From contig NZ_JAFMPW010000009.1 in assembly GCF_026126425.1 (NCBI RefSeq), forward strand, positions 1 through 64,000: a stretch of 64,000 nucleotides of DNA. Reading direction: 5' to 3'. A model generated the notes under the pieces. That model made no database searches, had not been told where the DNA came from, and saw nothing but the letters and a program-made list of their open reading frames with translations. The position numbers and the translations under genes are program-made. Below, one piece after another: positions 25,047 through 35,219 of this stretch. How positions within the stretch are numbered: position 1 is the first letter of the stretch; each line of letters opens with the position of its first letter. This stretch comes from Muriicola sp. Z0-33 (GTDB taxonomy: Bacteria > Bacteroidota > Bacteroidia > Flavobacteriales > Flavobacteriaceae).

Positions 25047-25892
25047 ATGAAAACGATTCTCTATGCTACCGACTATTCAAAAAACTCGGTTTCTGCCCTT
25101 AAGTTATCGTATTTGCTTGCCAAAAAATTTGATGCCATGTTACTTCTATTGCATGTTTTCGATACGCCCCCTTCACTGGCCAGCTCTGTTTCCATAAGCC
25201 ATTCAAAGAAGAAGAAAGAACTTTTCATTGAGAATCTTGCAAAGTTGAAGGCCTTCTGTATGGAACACCTTGGGGATGATATGCAGGATGTGGATTGCCA
25301 TTTAGTGGTGGAAGAAAATGCATCTTCCTGGAGCGGTATTCTTGAAAAGGCTACCCAAACCCGTGCTGATTTAATTGTGGTAGGCGCCACTGGGGCCGGT
25401 CAGTTAAAAGAATTACTAATGGGGAGCACTACAAAAGCGCTTTTCCGCAAATCCGCTTGTGCTGTATTAGCAATTCCGGCCGATTGCGATTCGTTGAAAT
25501 TCAAAACTATGGTGTATGCAAGCGATTTTGAACAGGCAGATATTTTTGCTCTAAGAAGTCTGGTAAGCATGGCTAGAAAGTTTGATGCTCAGATCAGGGT
25601 AGTGCATATTGCACCAATAAATGAGTACAAAGGAGAACAACAAATGGAGTGGTTTAAGAACATGGTAAATCAAAAAGTACAATATGAAAAGATAAGTTAT
25701 GATCAGCTTATCAGTGATAGTCTTACAGGGGCTTTAAATGGATTCTTAGAGGATTCAGGTGCAGATCTGCTGGCAATGTTAGAACGGCAGGAGAAGGGTG
25801 CTGTAAGTAATCTATTCCATAAAGACACTGTACTGAAAATGGAAAATCGGATCGATATTCCATTAATAAGTTATAACGTAGGAGGGCTATAG
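25047..25892 (+). CDS. Universal stress protein, tandem UspA domains
   Basis: 281 residues with two Usp domains. Domain 1 begins KTILYATDYSKNSVSALKLSYLLAKKFDA and has the nucleotide loop VVGATGAGQLKELLMGSTTKAL. Domain 2 starts around residue 150 (FKTMVYASDFEQADIFALRSL) but its G-rich loop is degenerate, so only the first half should bind ATP. It is the first gene of a rightward set with an alpha/beta hydrolase and a phosphoribosyltransferase. The set is preceded by CRP/FNR-type boxes, pointing to low-oxygen or redox control. Confidence 0.92.
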   Translation: MKTILYATDYSKNSVSALKLSYLLAKKFDAMLLLLHVFDTPPSLASSVSISHSKKKKELFIENLAKLKAFCMEHLGDDMQDVDCHLVVEENASSWSGILEKATQTRADLIVVGATGAGQLKELLMGSTTKALFRKSACAVLAIPADCDSLKFKTMVYASDFEQADIFALRSLVSMARKFDAQIRVVHIAPINEYKGEQQMEWFKNMVNQKVQYEKISYDQLISDSLTGALNGFLEDSGADLLAMLERQEKGAVSNLFHKDTVLKMENRIDIPLISYNVGGL

Positions 25893-25956
25893 CTGTATTA
25901 GTTAGCCGGGACCATAGCGTACCCTTTTTATAATAAGAACAAAAAAGAGTTGAACT

Positions 25957-26628
25957 ATGATAGTACAAGATGAATTACGTAAAAATGTTTCCATAAAAGT
26001 GGACGGGGCTATCTTAAAAGGACATCTGGCTATTCCAAAAAATCCGGCCGGACTGGTCATTTTTTCACATGGTAGTGGTAGTAGTCGTTTAAGCCCCAGG
26101 AATAATTATGTGGCCGAAGTTTTGCAGAAGAAAGGTATGGCCACTTTGCTTTTTGATCTTCTCACTGAAGATGAAGACCGCAACTACGATAAACGATTCG
26201 ATATTAATTTGCTTACAACGCGCCTTATAGCTGTTACCCTATGGGTGCAACAACAAGAAGATACAGAGAAATTAGCTGTGGGGTATTTTGGTGCAAGTAC
26301 GGGAGCAGCATCTGCCCTGCGGGCAGCAGCATTTTATGGCAAAGATATCAAAGCGGTTGTTTCCAGAGGCGGCCGACCAGATCTTGCCTATGACGAACTT
26401 TATAAAGTGATTGCCCCCACCTTATTAATTGTAGGTGGCAGGGATGATGTCGTCATTGAGCTAAATGAAACAGCCTATCGAAAATTATCAGCTACGCGAA
26501 AGCTCGAAATTATTCCCGGTGCCACCCATTTGTTTGCAGAACCTGGGAAACTGCAGGAAGTTGCTCAGATTTCAGCGGATTGGTTCAGCAACCATTTTCT
26601 AAACAAAAAAATTGAAACAAATGTTTGA
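25957..26628 (+). CDS. Alpha/beta hydrolase, dienelactone-hydrolase-like
   Basis: 223 residues. The strand-turn LVIFSHGSGSSRLSPRN forms the oxyanion region, the nucleophile elbow is GYFGASTGAASAL (central Ser), a catalytic Asp lies in VGGRDDVV, and the His in IPGATHLFAEPG completes the triad. No signal peptide. The gene overlaps the next one by 8 nt. This hydrolase/phosphoribosyltransferase pairing, sometimes as a fusion, is recurrent beside USP genes in bacterial stress clusters; its substrate remains unknown. Confidence 0.88.
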   Translation: MIVQDELRKNVSIKVDGAILKGHLAIPKNPAGLVIFSHGSGSSRLSPRNNYVAEVLQKKGMATLLFDLLTEDEDRNYDKRFDINLLTTRLIAVTLWVQQQEDTEKLAVGYFGASTGAASALRAAAFYGKDIKAVVSRGGRPDLAYDELYKVIAPTLLIVGGRDDVVIELNETAYRKLSATRKLEIIPGATHLFAEPGKLQEVAQISADWFSNHFLNKKIETNV

Positions 26629-27262
26629 TAATAGGATTGACGCCGGCACACAATTGGCAGAAAAACTGCTAAAATACAAAGGACAAAATGTAGTTGTTCT
26701 TGCAGTTCCAAGAGGAGGATTACCTCTTGGAGCTATCGTGGCAAGGGCATTGGAGGCTCCACTAGATGTGGCCCTGACTAAAAAGATAGGCCACCCGTAT
26801 CACAAGGAGTATGCCATTGGAGCGGTGAGCCTTGAAGATGTCTTACTTACAGATGCCCTTGGGGTTACACAGGGTTATATAGACGAAGAAGTTTCTCGGG
26901 TCAGAAAAAACCTGAAACGACGCCATAATCAGTATTACAGCAACCGACAGCCCGAAAATCTTCAGAATAAAACGGTAATTATCGTGGATGATGGCATCGC
27001 CACTGGCAACACACTTTTGGCGACTATAGAGCTGGTTGCTAAACAAAAGCCGACTAAAATAATTATAGCCATTCCTGTGGCCCCGGAATCGAGTTTGAGC
27101 AAAATTGAAAAAAATCAAAAAGTTGATGCAACCATTTGTCTTCTTGTTCCATTTAATTTTCGAGCAGTAGGTCAGTTTTATAAGGAATTTTATCAGGTTT
27201 CTGATCAGGAAGCAATTAGAATTCTGGAAGAGACAAATGCACCAAACACGCCTAGCCTGTAA
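26621..27262 (+). CDS. Phosphoribosyltransferase-fold protein
   Basis: Start at ATG 26621 (FDNRIDAGTQLAEKL), overlapping the end of the preceding hydrolase gene by 8 nt, which implies translational coupling. VVLAVPRGGLPLGAIVARAL is the N-terminal PRTase strand, and VIIVDDGIATGNTLLA is the PRPP-binding loop. 213 residues, cytoplasmic. Proteins of this subgroup are associated with stress genes and have no firm substrate. Confidence 0.9.
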   Translation: MFDNRIDAGTQLAEKLLKYKGQNVVVLAVPRGGLPLGAIVARALEAPLDVALTKKIGHPYHKEYAIGAVSLEDVLLTDALGVTQGYIDEEVSRVRKNLKRRHNQYYSNRQPENLQNKTVIIVDDGIATGNTLLATIELVAKQKPTKIIIAIPVAPESSLSKIEKNQKVDATICLLVPFNFRAVGQFYKEFYQVSDQEAIRILEETNAPNTPSL

Positions 27263-27525
27263 TTGCCATTAAGGATCTGAGCTTTGTAGCTTGTATGGAA
27301 ATGGTTCAGAGAGTATCTTCGTTTTAAAGGGTATCATGAATAGCACCAAAAGATGATTTGTGCCGTTTAATAGGTTACATTCTGAAACTAAAAACCGATT
27401 CATTAAGAACATGCCGGAGGTAACCAACTACCTGGAATCATTCTATTCCAATTATTTAATGCCTGAATAGGGCTGACAAACTTCAAGTTTAAATAACTTG
27501 TCACAATTTTGATTGTCCCCGATTT

Positions 27526-28614
27526 TTATTTCTTCAAAATAGCAATAGGTTCAGCATCCAAATCGTCCTGTAAACCTAGAAGATTCAAAATTGTCGGGGC
27601 AATTTGATTACTGTAGAGTTGTTCCTTACTATTTACCTCACCCAGCGGTGCTACTTCATTTCCAAAGCAAAGGAACCAAACTTGTCCTGCATCTACAACC
27701 TTGTTACCATGGTGTTGCCAATTCTCCAGGGGATCTGTACCCCGGCCATGATCTGTGGTTATTATAAATAGAGTGTTGACTTTGTAATAGTCATCTTGCT
27801 TTGTAAACTCCCATAGGTCTTTAATCAGGCCATCGGTATTTCGTGCTGCTTTTAAATAGGCATCATAGTGTCCCTCATGTGCAAAATCGTCTGTTTCTCC
27901 ATAAGCGATATAAATGAAGTCCGGATGGTTTTTTTGCATAAACTCTTTAGCGTAATGATGAGTAAAGGCATCTAATCTTACGGTACTCCAGGGGCTGGGC
28001 ACCTGCGGTTGTAATTCATTCAGGAATACTTCACGAGGACTTAAATTTGAAGATGTGGCAATTTCAAATCCGGCATTCACGGGAACACCAGAGCGCTCTT
28101 CATTAATGATAAATGGAAAGACATCCCAACTACCGAAAGCCGCCACTTTGCCTTTAAATCTCGCATCCTTATTAGCAATTTCCAATATGGTACGGTTGGG
28201 GTTCGGCAGCTTATCATTACTTGTAATACGCTGGTCATCGGCAGTGCCTGATAGAATTTCGTTATACCCCGGATAGCTAAACCACAGGGTGTTGGTGAGA
28301 TTTACTTTACTTCCCAGGTTTCGATTTCCATGTAACTGGCCCATATTCGGAACTTCTGTCCATAGAAAAGGCAGTAGTGCCTGCCGTCGTTCTTTGGCCG
28401 AATTTCGCCAGAAATTTTTCTTCAACCCAACGGTGTCTTTGACGTATTTTTCGTTGGCTACCAGCAGGGGATCAGCTCCCGAAAATAACTCTTGCCAGCG
28501 GAGGCCATCCAAAGTAATTAAAACAATTTTTGGGCTTGTATTTTCCTGGGCAAGAGCAGCGGGGACATTTATTAAAAGAAGGAATGCTAAAAGGAGAAAG
28601 GTTATTGGTCTCAT
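27526..28614 (-). CDS. Exported alkaline-phosphatase-superfamily phosphodiesterase-like protein
   Basis: ATG 28614 opens on a signal peptide (RPITFLLLAFLLLINVPAALAQ); the frame extends to 28647 but adds an unlikely leader. The fold's metal motifs are IVLITLDGLRWQELFSGAD near the N-terminus, YIAYGETDDFAHEGHYDAYL mid-protein and FIITTDHGRGTDPLENWQHHG near the C-terminus. Nucleophile is probably the Thr/Ser of the NTLWFSYPGYNEILSG segment. It is likely a periplasmic phosphodiesterase, phosphonoacetate- or nucleotide-hydrolase relative; no substrate is evident. The gap upstream of the PRTase gene (27263-27525) holds no gene I can support. Confidence 0.82.
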   Translation of the reverse strand: MRPITFLLLAFLLLINVPAALAQENTSPKIVLITLDGLRWQELFSGADPLLVANEKYVKDTVGLKKNFWRNSAKERRQALLPFLWTEVPNMGQLHGNRNLGSKVNLTNTLWFSYPGYNEILSGTADDQRITSNDKLPNPNRTILEIANKDARFKGKVAAFGSWDVFPFIINEERSGVPVNAGFEIATSSNLSPREVFLNELQPQVPSPWSTVRLDAFTHHYAKEFMQKNHPDFIYIAYGETDDFAHEGHYDAYLKAARNTDGLIKDLWEFTKQDDYYKVNTLFIITTDHGRGTDPLENWQHHGNKVVDAGQVWFLCFGNEVAPLGEVNSKEQLYSNQIAPTILNLLGLQDDLDAEPIAILKK

Positions 28615-28682
28615 TATATATTGAACTAACTGTTGTTTGATGAACAAGATATGGAATTCTCCAATTGTAGACTTAACAGTAG

Positions 28683-28705
28683 GGCCTGGTTATTATTACC
28701 AGGCC
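28683..28705. repeat. Short perfect inverted repeat
   Basis: GGCCTGGT and ACCAGGCC flank a 7-nt A/T loop. It sits 48 nt beyond the stop of the leftward gene at 28754-29149. It has no T-tract in that direction, so it is only a weak terminator candidate. Confidence 0.5.
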
Positions 28706-28753
28706 TTTAAACTGATGCTAATATGGCGGGAACTTCAGAAATTATTGTTCCAA

Positions 28754-29149
28754 TCAATCTTCCCTGGTGGCCGTCCATACGGCAAGGAAATCACGGTCTA
28801 TGGCATGGGTGGTTCCATACAACACGCCGTTCTTATAATAAAATGAGGTATTGTATTCTCCAGAATTATCCCCGGAAATCAGCGCTCCATAAACCACCCC
28901 TGTTTGGGTATTAATGCGCCCTTCGCGCATTTTGACACCATCCCTGTAGAAGAAGCCATTTATGCGGCCACCATCTATGTCTGTAATTTCCATTTTTGCA
29001 AAGTTGTTGTCCGTTTTGTTTTCCGGACTCATATCAAGTTTCCAGCTTCCCTTAAGCGCTTTTAAATCTGCAGTTGTATCCGCTTGTGCGCTAATGAGGT
29101 TGCATACTAGTAAAATGAGTACTAAAGTGAACGAATGTAATGTTTTCAT
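28754..29149 (-). CDS. Small exported beta-rich protein, function unknown
   Basis: 131 residues with a signal peptide (HSFTLVLILLVCNLISAQA). The mature part starts LKALKGSWKLDMSPEN and alternates short strands and glycine turns (GRINGFFYRDGVKMREG, SGEYNTSFYYKNGVLYGTTH), a pattern seen in lipocalin-like small barrels. No catalytic motif. Its own promoter was not recognised. Confidence 0.6.
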   Translation of the reverse strand: MKTLHSFTLVLILLVCNLISAQADTTADLKALKGSWKLDMSPENKTDNNFAKMEITDIDGGRINGFFYRDGVKMREGRINTQTGVVYGALISGDNSGEYNTSFYYKNGVLYGTTHAIDRDFLAVWTATRED

Positions 29150-29309
29150 GATTTCTGTTTTATATTAATTGGCCCAAACATATAGCGCAGAAGCATGAAA
29201 ATCGATTCAATTGGGGAATTGACACCTATTTTATAGAATGGGTTGGGATCGTTTGGCGAATTGGTGGAGAGTTTATTGAAAAGCGGCATTGTTAAACCGT
29301 GCCATAGTG

Positions 29310-29963
29310 CTATCCTTTCATTCTGCGGTAAGTTTCAATATGCCATGGAAAGGCCAGAGTATGCGAAACCCTTTCATAGCCCTGTTCGTGAAAAACTTCT
29401 CTGATCTTATTTACAGGGTGGACATAGGGTCTGAATGAATTGCTTTTAAACTTTATCAATAGAGCACCAAACCAGGAGACAATTTTGGAAATAATGCCAT
29501 CGATGGGATAGCTCAATGCAATATGTGTTTTAGCCTTTTTACAAGATACTTCTATTATTTGCTTATAATCGGGATAGCAGCAAACCACTTTATCAAGGGT
29601 AATATAATCTGGGCGGTCCACTTGGGTATGTACAACCGTGTAATCACCAAGTACGAAATTGGTTTTCTCGCCCCAGGCGTTTTTAATGGCATGTTCTTCC
29701 GCTTGTTGTAAATAACCCGATGAGGCATCAATAGCTGTGGATTGGGATCCGCCCTGTTGAAGGAACCACCATTGCAAGGCACCAATACCACCTCCCACAT
29801 CAATCAATGACTTACCTTCGATAGTATTATTGGTCAATTGTCGTATAATTTTTGCTGTTACCCTCGAGGGGCCTTTTTTTAAATATTGGCGATATTGTTT
29901 TTTTGCTGTTTTCTTATCAAAAAACACATCGGCCCCACAACAATGATCCTGAATTGAGGTCAT
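29310..29963 (-). CDS. Class I SAM-dependent methyltransferase
   Basis: 217 residues. The SAM-binding motif I is SLIDVGGGIGALQWWFLQQGG, with an acidic motif II at STAIDASSGYL and motif IV around PDYITLDKVVCCYPDY. The N-terminus contains DHCCGADVFFDKKTAKKQYRQ, a Cys-Cys feature of a small-molecule methyltransferase subgroup. No signal peptide. The substrate is unknown. Confidence 0.82.
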   Translation of the reverse strand: MTSIQDHCCGADVFFDKKTAKKQYRQYLKKGPSRVTAKIIRQLTNNTIEGKSLIDVGGGIGALQWWFLQQGGSQSTAIDASSGYLQQAEEHAIKNAWGEKTNFVLGDYTVVHTQVDRPDYITLDKVVCCYPDYKQIIEVSCKKAKTHIALSYPIDGIISKIVSWFGALLIKFKSNSFRPYVHPVNKIREVFHEQGYERVSHTLAFPWHIETYRRMKG

Positions 29964-30043
29964 AAAATTGGTTTCAAAGTGACACTATCAATTTACGGTA
30001 ATTTATCTGTTTCATAGTACTTTCAAGAAATTAAAACAAGACT

Positions 30044-31174
30044 TTAACTGCTGCGTTTTAATTCATTTGGAGTAATACCGAGTTGTTTCTTTACCGCACG
30101 GTTAAATGAAGATTTTGAATTGAAACCGGCTTCCATGGCCAGGCTCAAGAGGGTATATTTTTTATTTTCATCATTCTTGAGTAGTTGTTGTACCTCTTTT
30201 ACTCTGTACTCATTGATATAGTCATTGAATTTTTTATCGATTATTTCATTGAGACATTTAGAGACCAGGTAAGATTTTATTCCCATTTCGTTAGCGACCG
30301 ATCTTATTGAAATATCCTGATCCTTATACATTTTTTTTTCAACCATCATTTCTTCCAATACTACTGAAATTTCGATGAGCCGATTTTTCTCCGAAGGGGA
30401 TAGCCTTTTCTTAATGGCAGGATCCTGCTGGTTTCTTCTGGAGAATCCTTCTATACCTATCCAGTAGATTAGAATGGCAAGACCAATGAAGAAGGGATAA
30501 AAATAGAAGCGATTAAAATAGAAATAATTATGGTCTGTCGTAAGATTATAAACCACTAAATCTATAAGCAGTATCAGAAGTACAATCGAAAAATATATTT
30601 TAAAAGCCCGAAGTATTCTGCTTATCCATTTTAGCTTATTGGGATGAATTTCTCCTGAACTAGCAGCAACCTTCAGGTTTTTTTCGGAACGGTAGGTGTA
30701 GAATACAATCAGACTACTGGCAATGACATAGATAGTTGCGTTATTCATCCAAACCACATAACCCCAATACCCCAGCCAGCTGAGGCTTTCACGGGTGCCA
30801 TCCCAATAGAGATTTTGTAGCCTGACAAAAATACTGCAACAAATTTGTATGAATAAAGGCAGGAAATGTATCCAATCCTTTCTCTTGAGTGTAAAATTCC
30901 CTGTGGTTTGCGCCCTGGTATAGAAATACAATAGTGCACCAATAAACCAGCTAAAGTCCAGGTGGATATAATACCATCCATCGTAATATCCAAGACCAAA
31001 GAGTCTCATTACTTGTACAATTAAGCGATAAGAAAGTAAAAACAGCAGAACAGCCAAAAAGAAGTTTGCAGTGCGGTTATATCTTGTACTTCGCAATAAA
31101 ATAATACCAAAAACTATTCCCTGGATGGCTCCTATGCAAAGCAGAATAATTATAAAAATGTTAGTGGTACTCAT
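30044..31174 (-). CDS. Membrane-anchored AraC-family transcriptional regulator
   Basis: 376 residues. The first ~240 form about seven hydrophobic segments (IFIIILLCIGAIQGIVFGI; ANFFLAVLLFLLSYRLIV and so on), then a cytoplasmic HTH_18 domain from about 270: DISIRSVANEMGIKSYLVSKCLNE and YTLLSLAMEAGFNSKSSFNRAVKKQLGITP. This layout, a multi-pass sensor fused to an AraC DNA-binding domain, is common in Bacteroidota. It probably senses a membrane or envelope signal. The target is not evident; the M16 gene upstream runs in the same direction. Confidence 0.88.
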   Translation of the reverse strand: MSTTNIFIIILLCIGAIQGIVFGIILLRSTRYNRTANFFLAVLLFLLSYRLIVQVMRLFGLGYYDGWYYIHLDFSWFIGALLYFYTRAQTTGNFTLKRKDWIHFLPLFIQICCSIFVRLQNLYWDGTRESLSWLGYWGYVVWMNNATIYVIASSLIVFYTYRSEKNLKVAASSGEIHPNKLKWISRILRAFKIYFSIVLLILLIDLVVYNLTTDHNYFYFNRFYFYPFFIGLAILIYWIGIEGFSRRNQQDPAIKKRLSPSEKNRLIEISVVLEEMMVEKKMYKDQDISIRSVANEMGIKSYLVSKCLNEIIDKKFNDYINEYRVKEVQQLLKNDENKKYTLLSLAMEAGFNSKSSFNRAVKKQLGITPNELKRSS

Positions 31175-31371
31175 AGGAATTTAATGAGTATAAATATAGT
31201 TGATGTTCATAATACAACCATTTTAATACCAATAGCACCTCATTTCGATTAATCAGTCGGAATCCCCCACCTCAGAATGGGTTGGTTAAGCTGCTAAGAA
31301 ACTGAGTTTAAAAATTTGCGCTATTGGTATTTTACATAACCCTCTATTCTGAAGTAGATATATGCTTGTAT

Positions 31372-34200
31372 TTACTCTGTCTCTGGCATTAAAATGCCTA
31401 AAAAGTAATTTTCATCCAAATATTTTTGAGCAACTTGCTGAACATCCTCCGCGGTCAAATCATCAAGTTTGGTGTCGAGTTTCATCATACTTTCCAGGTT
31501 GCGATCTTGTTGGTCTGCTTTCACAAGATTGCTAATCCAGAATCTATTTGTCTTTATATCTTCTTTGCGTTTTACCAAATAAGTTTCTTTTACCTTGGCC
31601 ATATCTTTTGGGGTGACGCCATCTATTTTTATTTTTTCTATTTCAGTTAAAGCGGCGTTAATCAATTTATCAACATTCTCTGGCCCGCAAGGAAACGATA
31701 TGCTGAAAGTTAAGTTAGAGTAGGATATTTTACTCAAATTACCCCTTGCTCCTACACCATATACTCCGCCTTCTTCTTCACGTAGCTTTTCCACTAGTTT
31801 TATGGTCAGCACTTCTCCAAGAGCATTAACAGCCATTTCGGTACTGCTGTCAAAGGGAATCTCTTCTTCCCAGCTTATGCTAACATTACTCTTTGGGTCA
31901 CTTCCCCTATTTACTATGTGCTTTTGATAGATGTCTTTTCTTCTGAATTTAGTGGGGAGATACTTTTCATTACTATTCAAGCCTGGTAAAGACGCGAGAT
32001 AGGTGACAGCATATTCCTTAACCTTTGCTTCATCGACATTACCAACAAAGTAGAAATGAAAATCTCCTGCATCGGCAAAGCGTTCCTGATATTTGGCATA
32101 TGCCAGTTCATAGTCGGAAGCTTCCATTTTTTCTACTGTGGGAAATCCGGTATACCTGGGGTTGCCTTCGTTCTTAACCTGACCCAATTGGTCTTGAAAG
32201 TAAAACTGTGGATTGGCCATGAGGTTACCCAAAAAGCTTTTTTGCTTGGTCATAAAAGAATTAAAAGCCGTTTTGTCTTTATTGAGAGAAGTGAAGTAGA
32301 GATGTACTATTTGAAATAAGGTCTCCAGGTCTTTGGGGGCCGCAGAACCATTAAAATTTTCACTAAATGCTCCTATTCTGGGAGATACCCTTACAATTTT
32401 ACCACTCATAAATTTACTGAGATCGGTTAAAGACAATCCCCCTATGCCTGCTTCCGAAAGACCGCTATTGGCAAAAACTGTAGTACGGAATTCTTCATCA
32501 CTATATAAGCTGGTACCCCCTGGACTATAGGCCCTAAAAAGTACTTCGTCATTTTTAAAATCTGTCTTTTTGTAAGTGACTTTAGCTCCATTGCTTAAGG
32601 TAAATGTGGTAATTTCTAAATTGGGATTTGTCTCTGATGCCACTATAGTACCAGGTGTGGGTATTGTTTCAATTAACTCGGACCGAATGGCTTCATCCTG
32701 ATAGGGAGCGATCTCAGCCGTTTTGATAGTTTCTAATAAGGTTTTAACCTCTTCTTCAGTTACCAATTTAACACCTTCTTTTTCAGGCCCGGTCAATACA
32801 ATAACCCGATTATCATCATGTAAGAAACTATTAATGAGCACCCCTATTTCTTCAAGTTTTATATTAGGCAATAAGCGTTGGGTTATGTCATATTGCCAGG
32901 CGATACCGGGTATTGGACTCTTTCTTAGGTAATTGTAAATATAACTGTTGACTATTCGATTGCTTTCTAGCTTATCCCGGTCATTAAATTGCTTTTCGAG
33001 CCTGGCTAAAAGACTTTTTTTAGCACGCTCAAATTCCCCTTCTTGAAAACCAAAACGTTTAACCCGTTCATTTTCTTCCAAAATTGCTTTAAGTCCACTC
33101 ATTTGGCCGTCGGGACTAGTTTGAGCGAAAGATTGATAGGCATTTTTTGTTCTTGCAAAAGTGCCTCCATAGTAAGAATATCCAAAAACGAATGGGGGAT
33201 TTGCACTATTGCGAATTTCATCTAATCTATTATTGATTAGGGTGGAAAACAGATTTTTAACCAACCTGTCCCGATAGTCCTTTATCGTAGTCGTTATTGG
33301 TGCTTCAAAACGATCTTTATACAGCACCTGTACCCGACTAAAAGCTGCTTCCTTATCGGAAGCAATTGCAATGAGGGTTTCTTCATGGTTTGGTAATTCA
33401 TAAGACAAACGTTCTGCAGGGTTTTCGGATTTTTTAATGTTCGAAAAATGTGCTTTTATTTTAGCCTCCATTATTTCAACGTCTAGATCCCCCACGGCGA
33501 TAACTGCCATTAATTCTGGTCTGTACCAGGTTTTGTAATAATCGCGAACGTCATCATAGGAGAAATTTTCCAGGTTTTCTTTGGTGCCAATTGGAAGACG
33601 ATCTGCATACTTAGAGCCATACATCATCTTAGGTAGTGTCACTTTTTGCATACGTTCTTCTGCGCCTAGTCGCACACGAAGTTCTTCGAGCACTACTCCT
33701 CGTTCTCCATCAATAGCCTCTTCAGACAAGGTGGTATTATGTGCCCAGTCTTCCAGTATTTGAAATCCTTTTTCTAATTTTTCAGGATCGTCACTTGGTA
33801 TGGGGAGTATGTATACTGTTTCATCAAAACTTGTATAAGCATTTAAATCGGCTCCAAATTTTACTCCAATGCTTTGTAGATAATCTACCAAATCATTTTT
33901 TTCAAAGTTTTTGGTGCCATTGAAATTCATATGCTCCATAAAATGGGCCAGGCCAAGCTGCCTGTCTGTTTCCATAATAGATCCTGCATTAACGGCCAAA
34001 CGCAGCTCTACTTTGTCTTCTGGCTTGCCATTATTTCTAATGTAATACGTCAGCCCATTAGGCAATGTTCCTACTTTAACATTAGGATCGACAGGAATAT
34101 TTTCTTCCGGGATTGTTGTGGTACTCAGACCATCGGTCTGTGCTGTAAGAGTCGAAAGACCAATAAAGGTGCAGACGATTAAAAGAATAAAATTTTTCAT
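31372..34200 (-). CDS. M16-family zinc metallopeptidase (two-domain, exported)
   Basis: 942 residues with signal peptide (FILLIVCTFIGLSTLTAQ). The inverted zinc motif HxxEH appears as LAHFMEHMNFNG (His86, Glu89, His90), with a downstream Glu in ERGVVLEELRVRLG. The second half repeats the fold without the zinc ligands, as in pitrilysin-like two-halves enzymes. It would act in the periplasm on peptides. No neighbour clearly co-functions. Confidence 0.93.
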   Translation of the reverse strand: MKNFILLIVCTFIGLSTLTAQTDGLSTTTIPEENIPVDPNVKVGTLPNGLTYYIRNNGKPEDKVELRLAVNAGSIMETDRQLGLAHFMEHMNFNGTKNFEKNDLVDYLQSIGVKFGADLNAYTSFDETVYILPIPSDDPEKLEKGFQILEDWAHNTTLSEEAIDGERGVVLEELRVRLGAEERMQKVTLPKMMYGSKYADRLPIGTKENLENFSYDDVRDYYKTWYRPELMAVIAVGDLDVEIMEAKIKAHFSNIKKSENPAERLSYELPNHEETLIAIASDKEAAFSRVQVLYKDRFEAPITTTIKDYRDRLVKNLFSTLINNRLDEIRNSANPPFVFGYSYYGGTFARTKNAYQSFAQTSPDGQMSGLKAILEENERVKRFGFQEGEFERAKKSLLARLEKQFNDRDKLESNRIVNSYIYNYLRKSPIPGIAWQYDITQRLLPNIKLEEIGVLINSFLHDDNRVIVLTGPEKEGVKLVTEEEVKTLLETIKTAEIAPYQDEAIRSELIETIPTPGTIVASETNPNLEITTFTLSNGAKVTYKKTDFKNDEVLFRAYSPGGTSLYSDEEFRTTVFANSGLSEAGIGGLSLTDLSKFMSGKIVRVSPRIGAFSENFNGSAAPKDLETLFQIVHLYFTSLNKDKTAFNSFMTKQKSFLGNLMANPQFYFQDQLGQVKNEGNPRYTGFPTVEKMEASDYELAYAKYQERFADAGDFHFYFVGNVDEAKVKEYAVTYLASLPGLNSNEKYLPTKFRRKDIYQKHIVNRGSDPKSNVSISWEEEIPFDSSTEMAVNALGEVLTIKLVEKLREEEGGVYGVGARGNLSKISYSNLTFSISFPCGPENVDKLINAALTEIEKIKIDGVTPKDMAKVKETYLVKRKEDIKTNRFWISNLVKADQQDRNLESMMKLDTKLDDLTAEDVQQVAQKYLDENYFLGILMPETE

Positions 34201-34359
34201 GTGTAATGGTTAATGTGAATTTGTAAATAAACGAAAAAGATAAAGAAGAATAAATTGTAAGAAAAATATTATGAATTATTTAAGATTGCTTTCACATTGG
34301 ATGGCCTGGAGGCAGTAGATAAAATAGAAGAATTAGCGTCCTCTTAGTTTGGGCCTTAT

Positions 34360-35088
34360 TTATTTGTATTTCTCCACAAAACGTTTGAGTATTTCTTTGG
34401 CTACAGGGGTGTGTGTATGGCGAACCATGGCAATTAGTTCGTCTGCTTCTCCGGGTGGGAAATAGCCGTGATATTTATAGGCTTTGATTCTCAGAATAAA
34501 TTCATTGGCATCGGCTTCCGGATGAAATTGTGCTGAATAGATATTGTTTTTAACCCTGAACATCTGAACAGGGCAGGCCTCGGATGAGCATAAGAGTACC
34601 GTTCCCGGCGGTACATCGTCGCAAGCTTCTTTATGACCTACCATTGCAGAAAAGGTTCGTGGCAGATCTTTTAAAAGAGGGTCTTTTACTCCTTCATCAG
34701 TAATTTGTACCTGGACGCTTCCTAGTGTCTCTGAATATTTTTTTGATATCCGCGCTCCACAATATTTGCCAAGTAATCCGTTACCGGAACAAGCGCCAAA
34801 AAATGGAAAATCCTCCGGAACTACGCTATCAAATAATTGATCGTAAAATACCTCGATGTCTTTTTGGATTTGGCTCTTATTTTTATGCGGGGTGGTAATG
34901 TCAAAAGGGCTGCCTCCGGCAATAATAGCAGCATAGTCATTGATATCAATTTCAGGAATACCTTGCTCCAGTCGAACGCGATGCACTTCATCCTGGTTTA
35001 ATCCACCAACACGAAGAATGGCCTGAAATTCACTTTCTGTTACCTCATCTTCCGGCCGCATTTGTAGTATGAGTATCTTTTTCTTCAT
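34360..35088 (-). CDS. Class I glutamine amidotransferase-like protein
   Basis: 242 residues. The nucleophile elbow FFGACSGNGLLG holds Cys100, and YSAQFHPEAD provides His and Glu for the triad. The family supplies ammonia from glutamine or hydrolyses gamma-glutamyl compounds; stand-alone members with this layout are often annotated as GMP-synthase-like. No synthetase partner is adjacent. It is divergent from the padR gene. Confidence 0.85.
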   Translation of the reverse strand: MKKKILILQMRPEDEVTESEFQAILRVGGLNQDEVHRVRLEQGIPEIDINDYAAIIAGGSPFDITTPHKNKSQIQKDIEVFYDQLFDSVVPEDFPFFGACSGNGLLGKYCGARISKKYSETLGSVQVQITDEGVKDPLLKDLPRTFSAMVGHKEACDDVPPGTVLLCSSEACPVQMFRVKNNIYSAQFHPEADANEFILRIKAYKYHGYFPPGEADELIAMVRHTHTPVAKEILKRFVEKYK

Positions 35089-35190
35089 TGAACCCCTTAT
35101 ATTTTTATTTGGTTCACTTGATTCAATATATAGAATCTTTTGTTTTCTGAAATTAGGGTACTGCTAATTCTTTGACAGTCAATAGATAGT

Positions 35191-35218
35191 AATTATCGAT
35201 AAACAATTGATAATAAAC
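35191..35218. repeat. Heptamer tandem repeats (four units)
   Basis: AATTATC, GATAAAC, AATTGAT and AATAAAC in one 7-bp phase, followed by AATGA. Same family as the gene-end arrays, but here in the divergent region between the amidotransferase and padR genes. Confidence 0.7.
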
Positions 35219-35219
35219 A

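Noticed and set aside
27263-27525. A possible gene remnant in the gap (a frame near 27360-27469 reading as a short helical C-terminus)
   Set aside because: It has no start, a stop on either side, and I could not match it to a transposase or other family with confidence.
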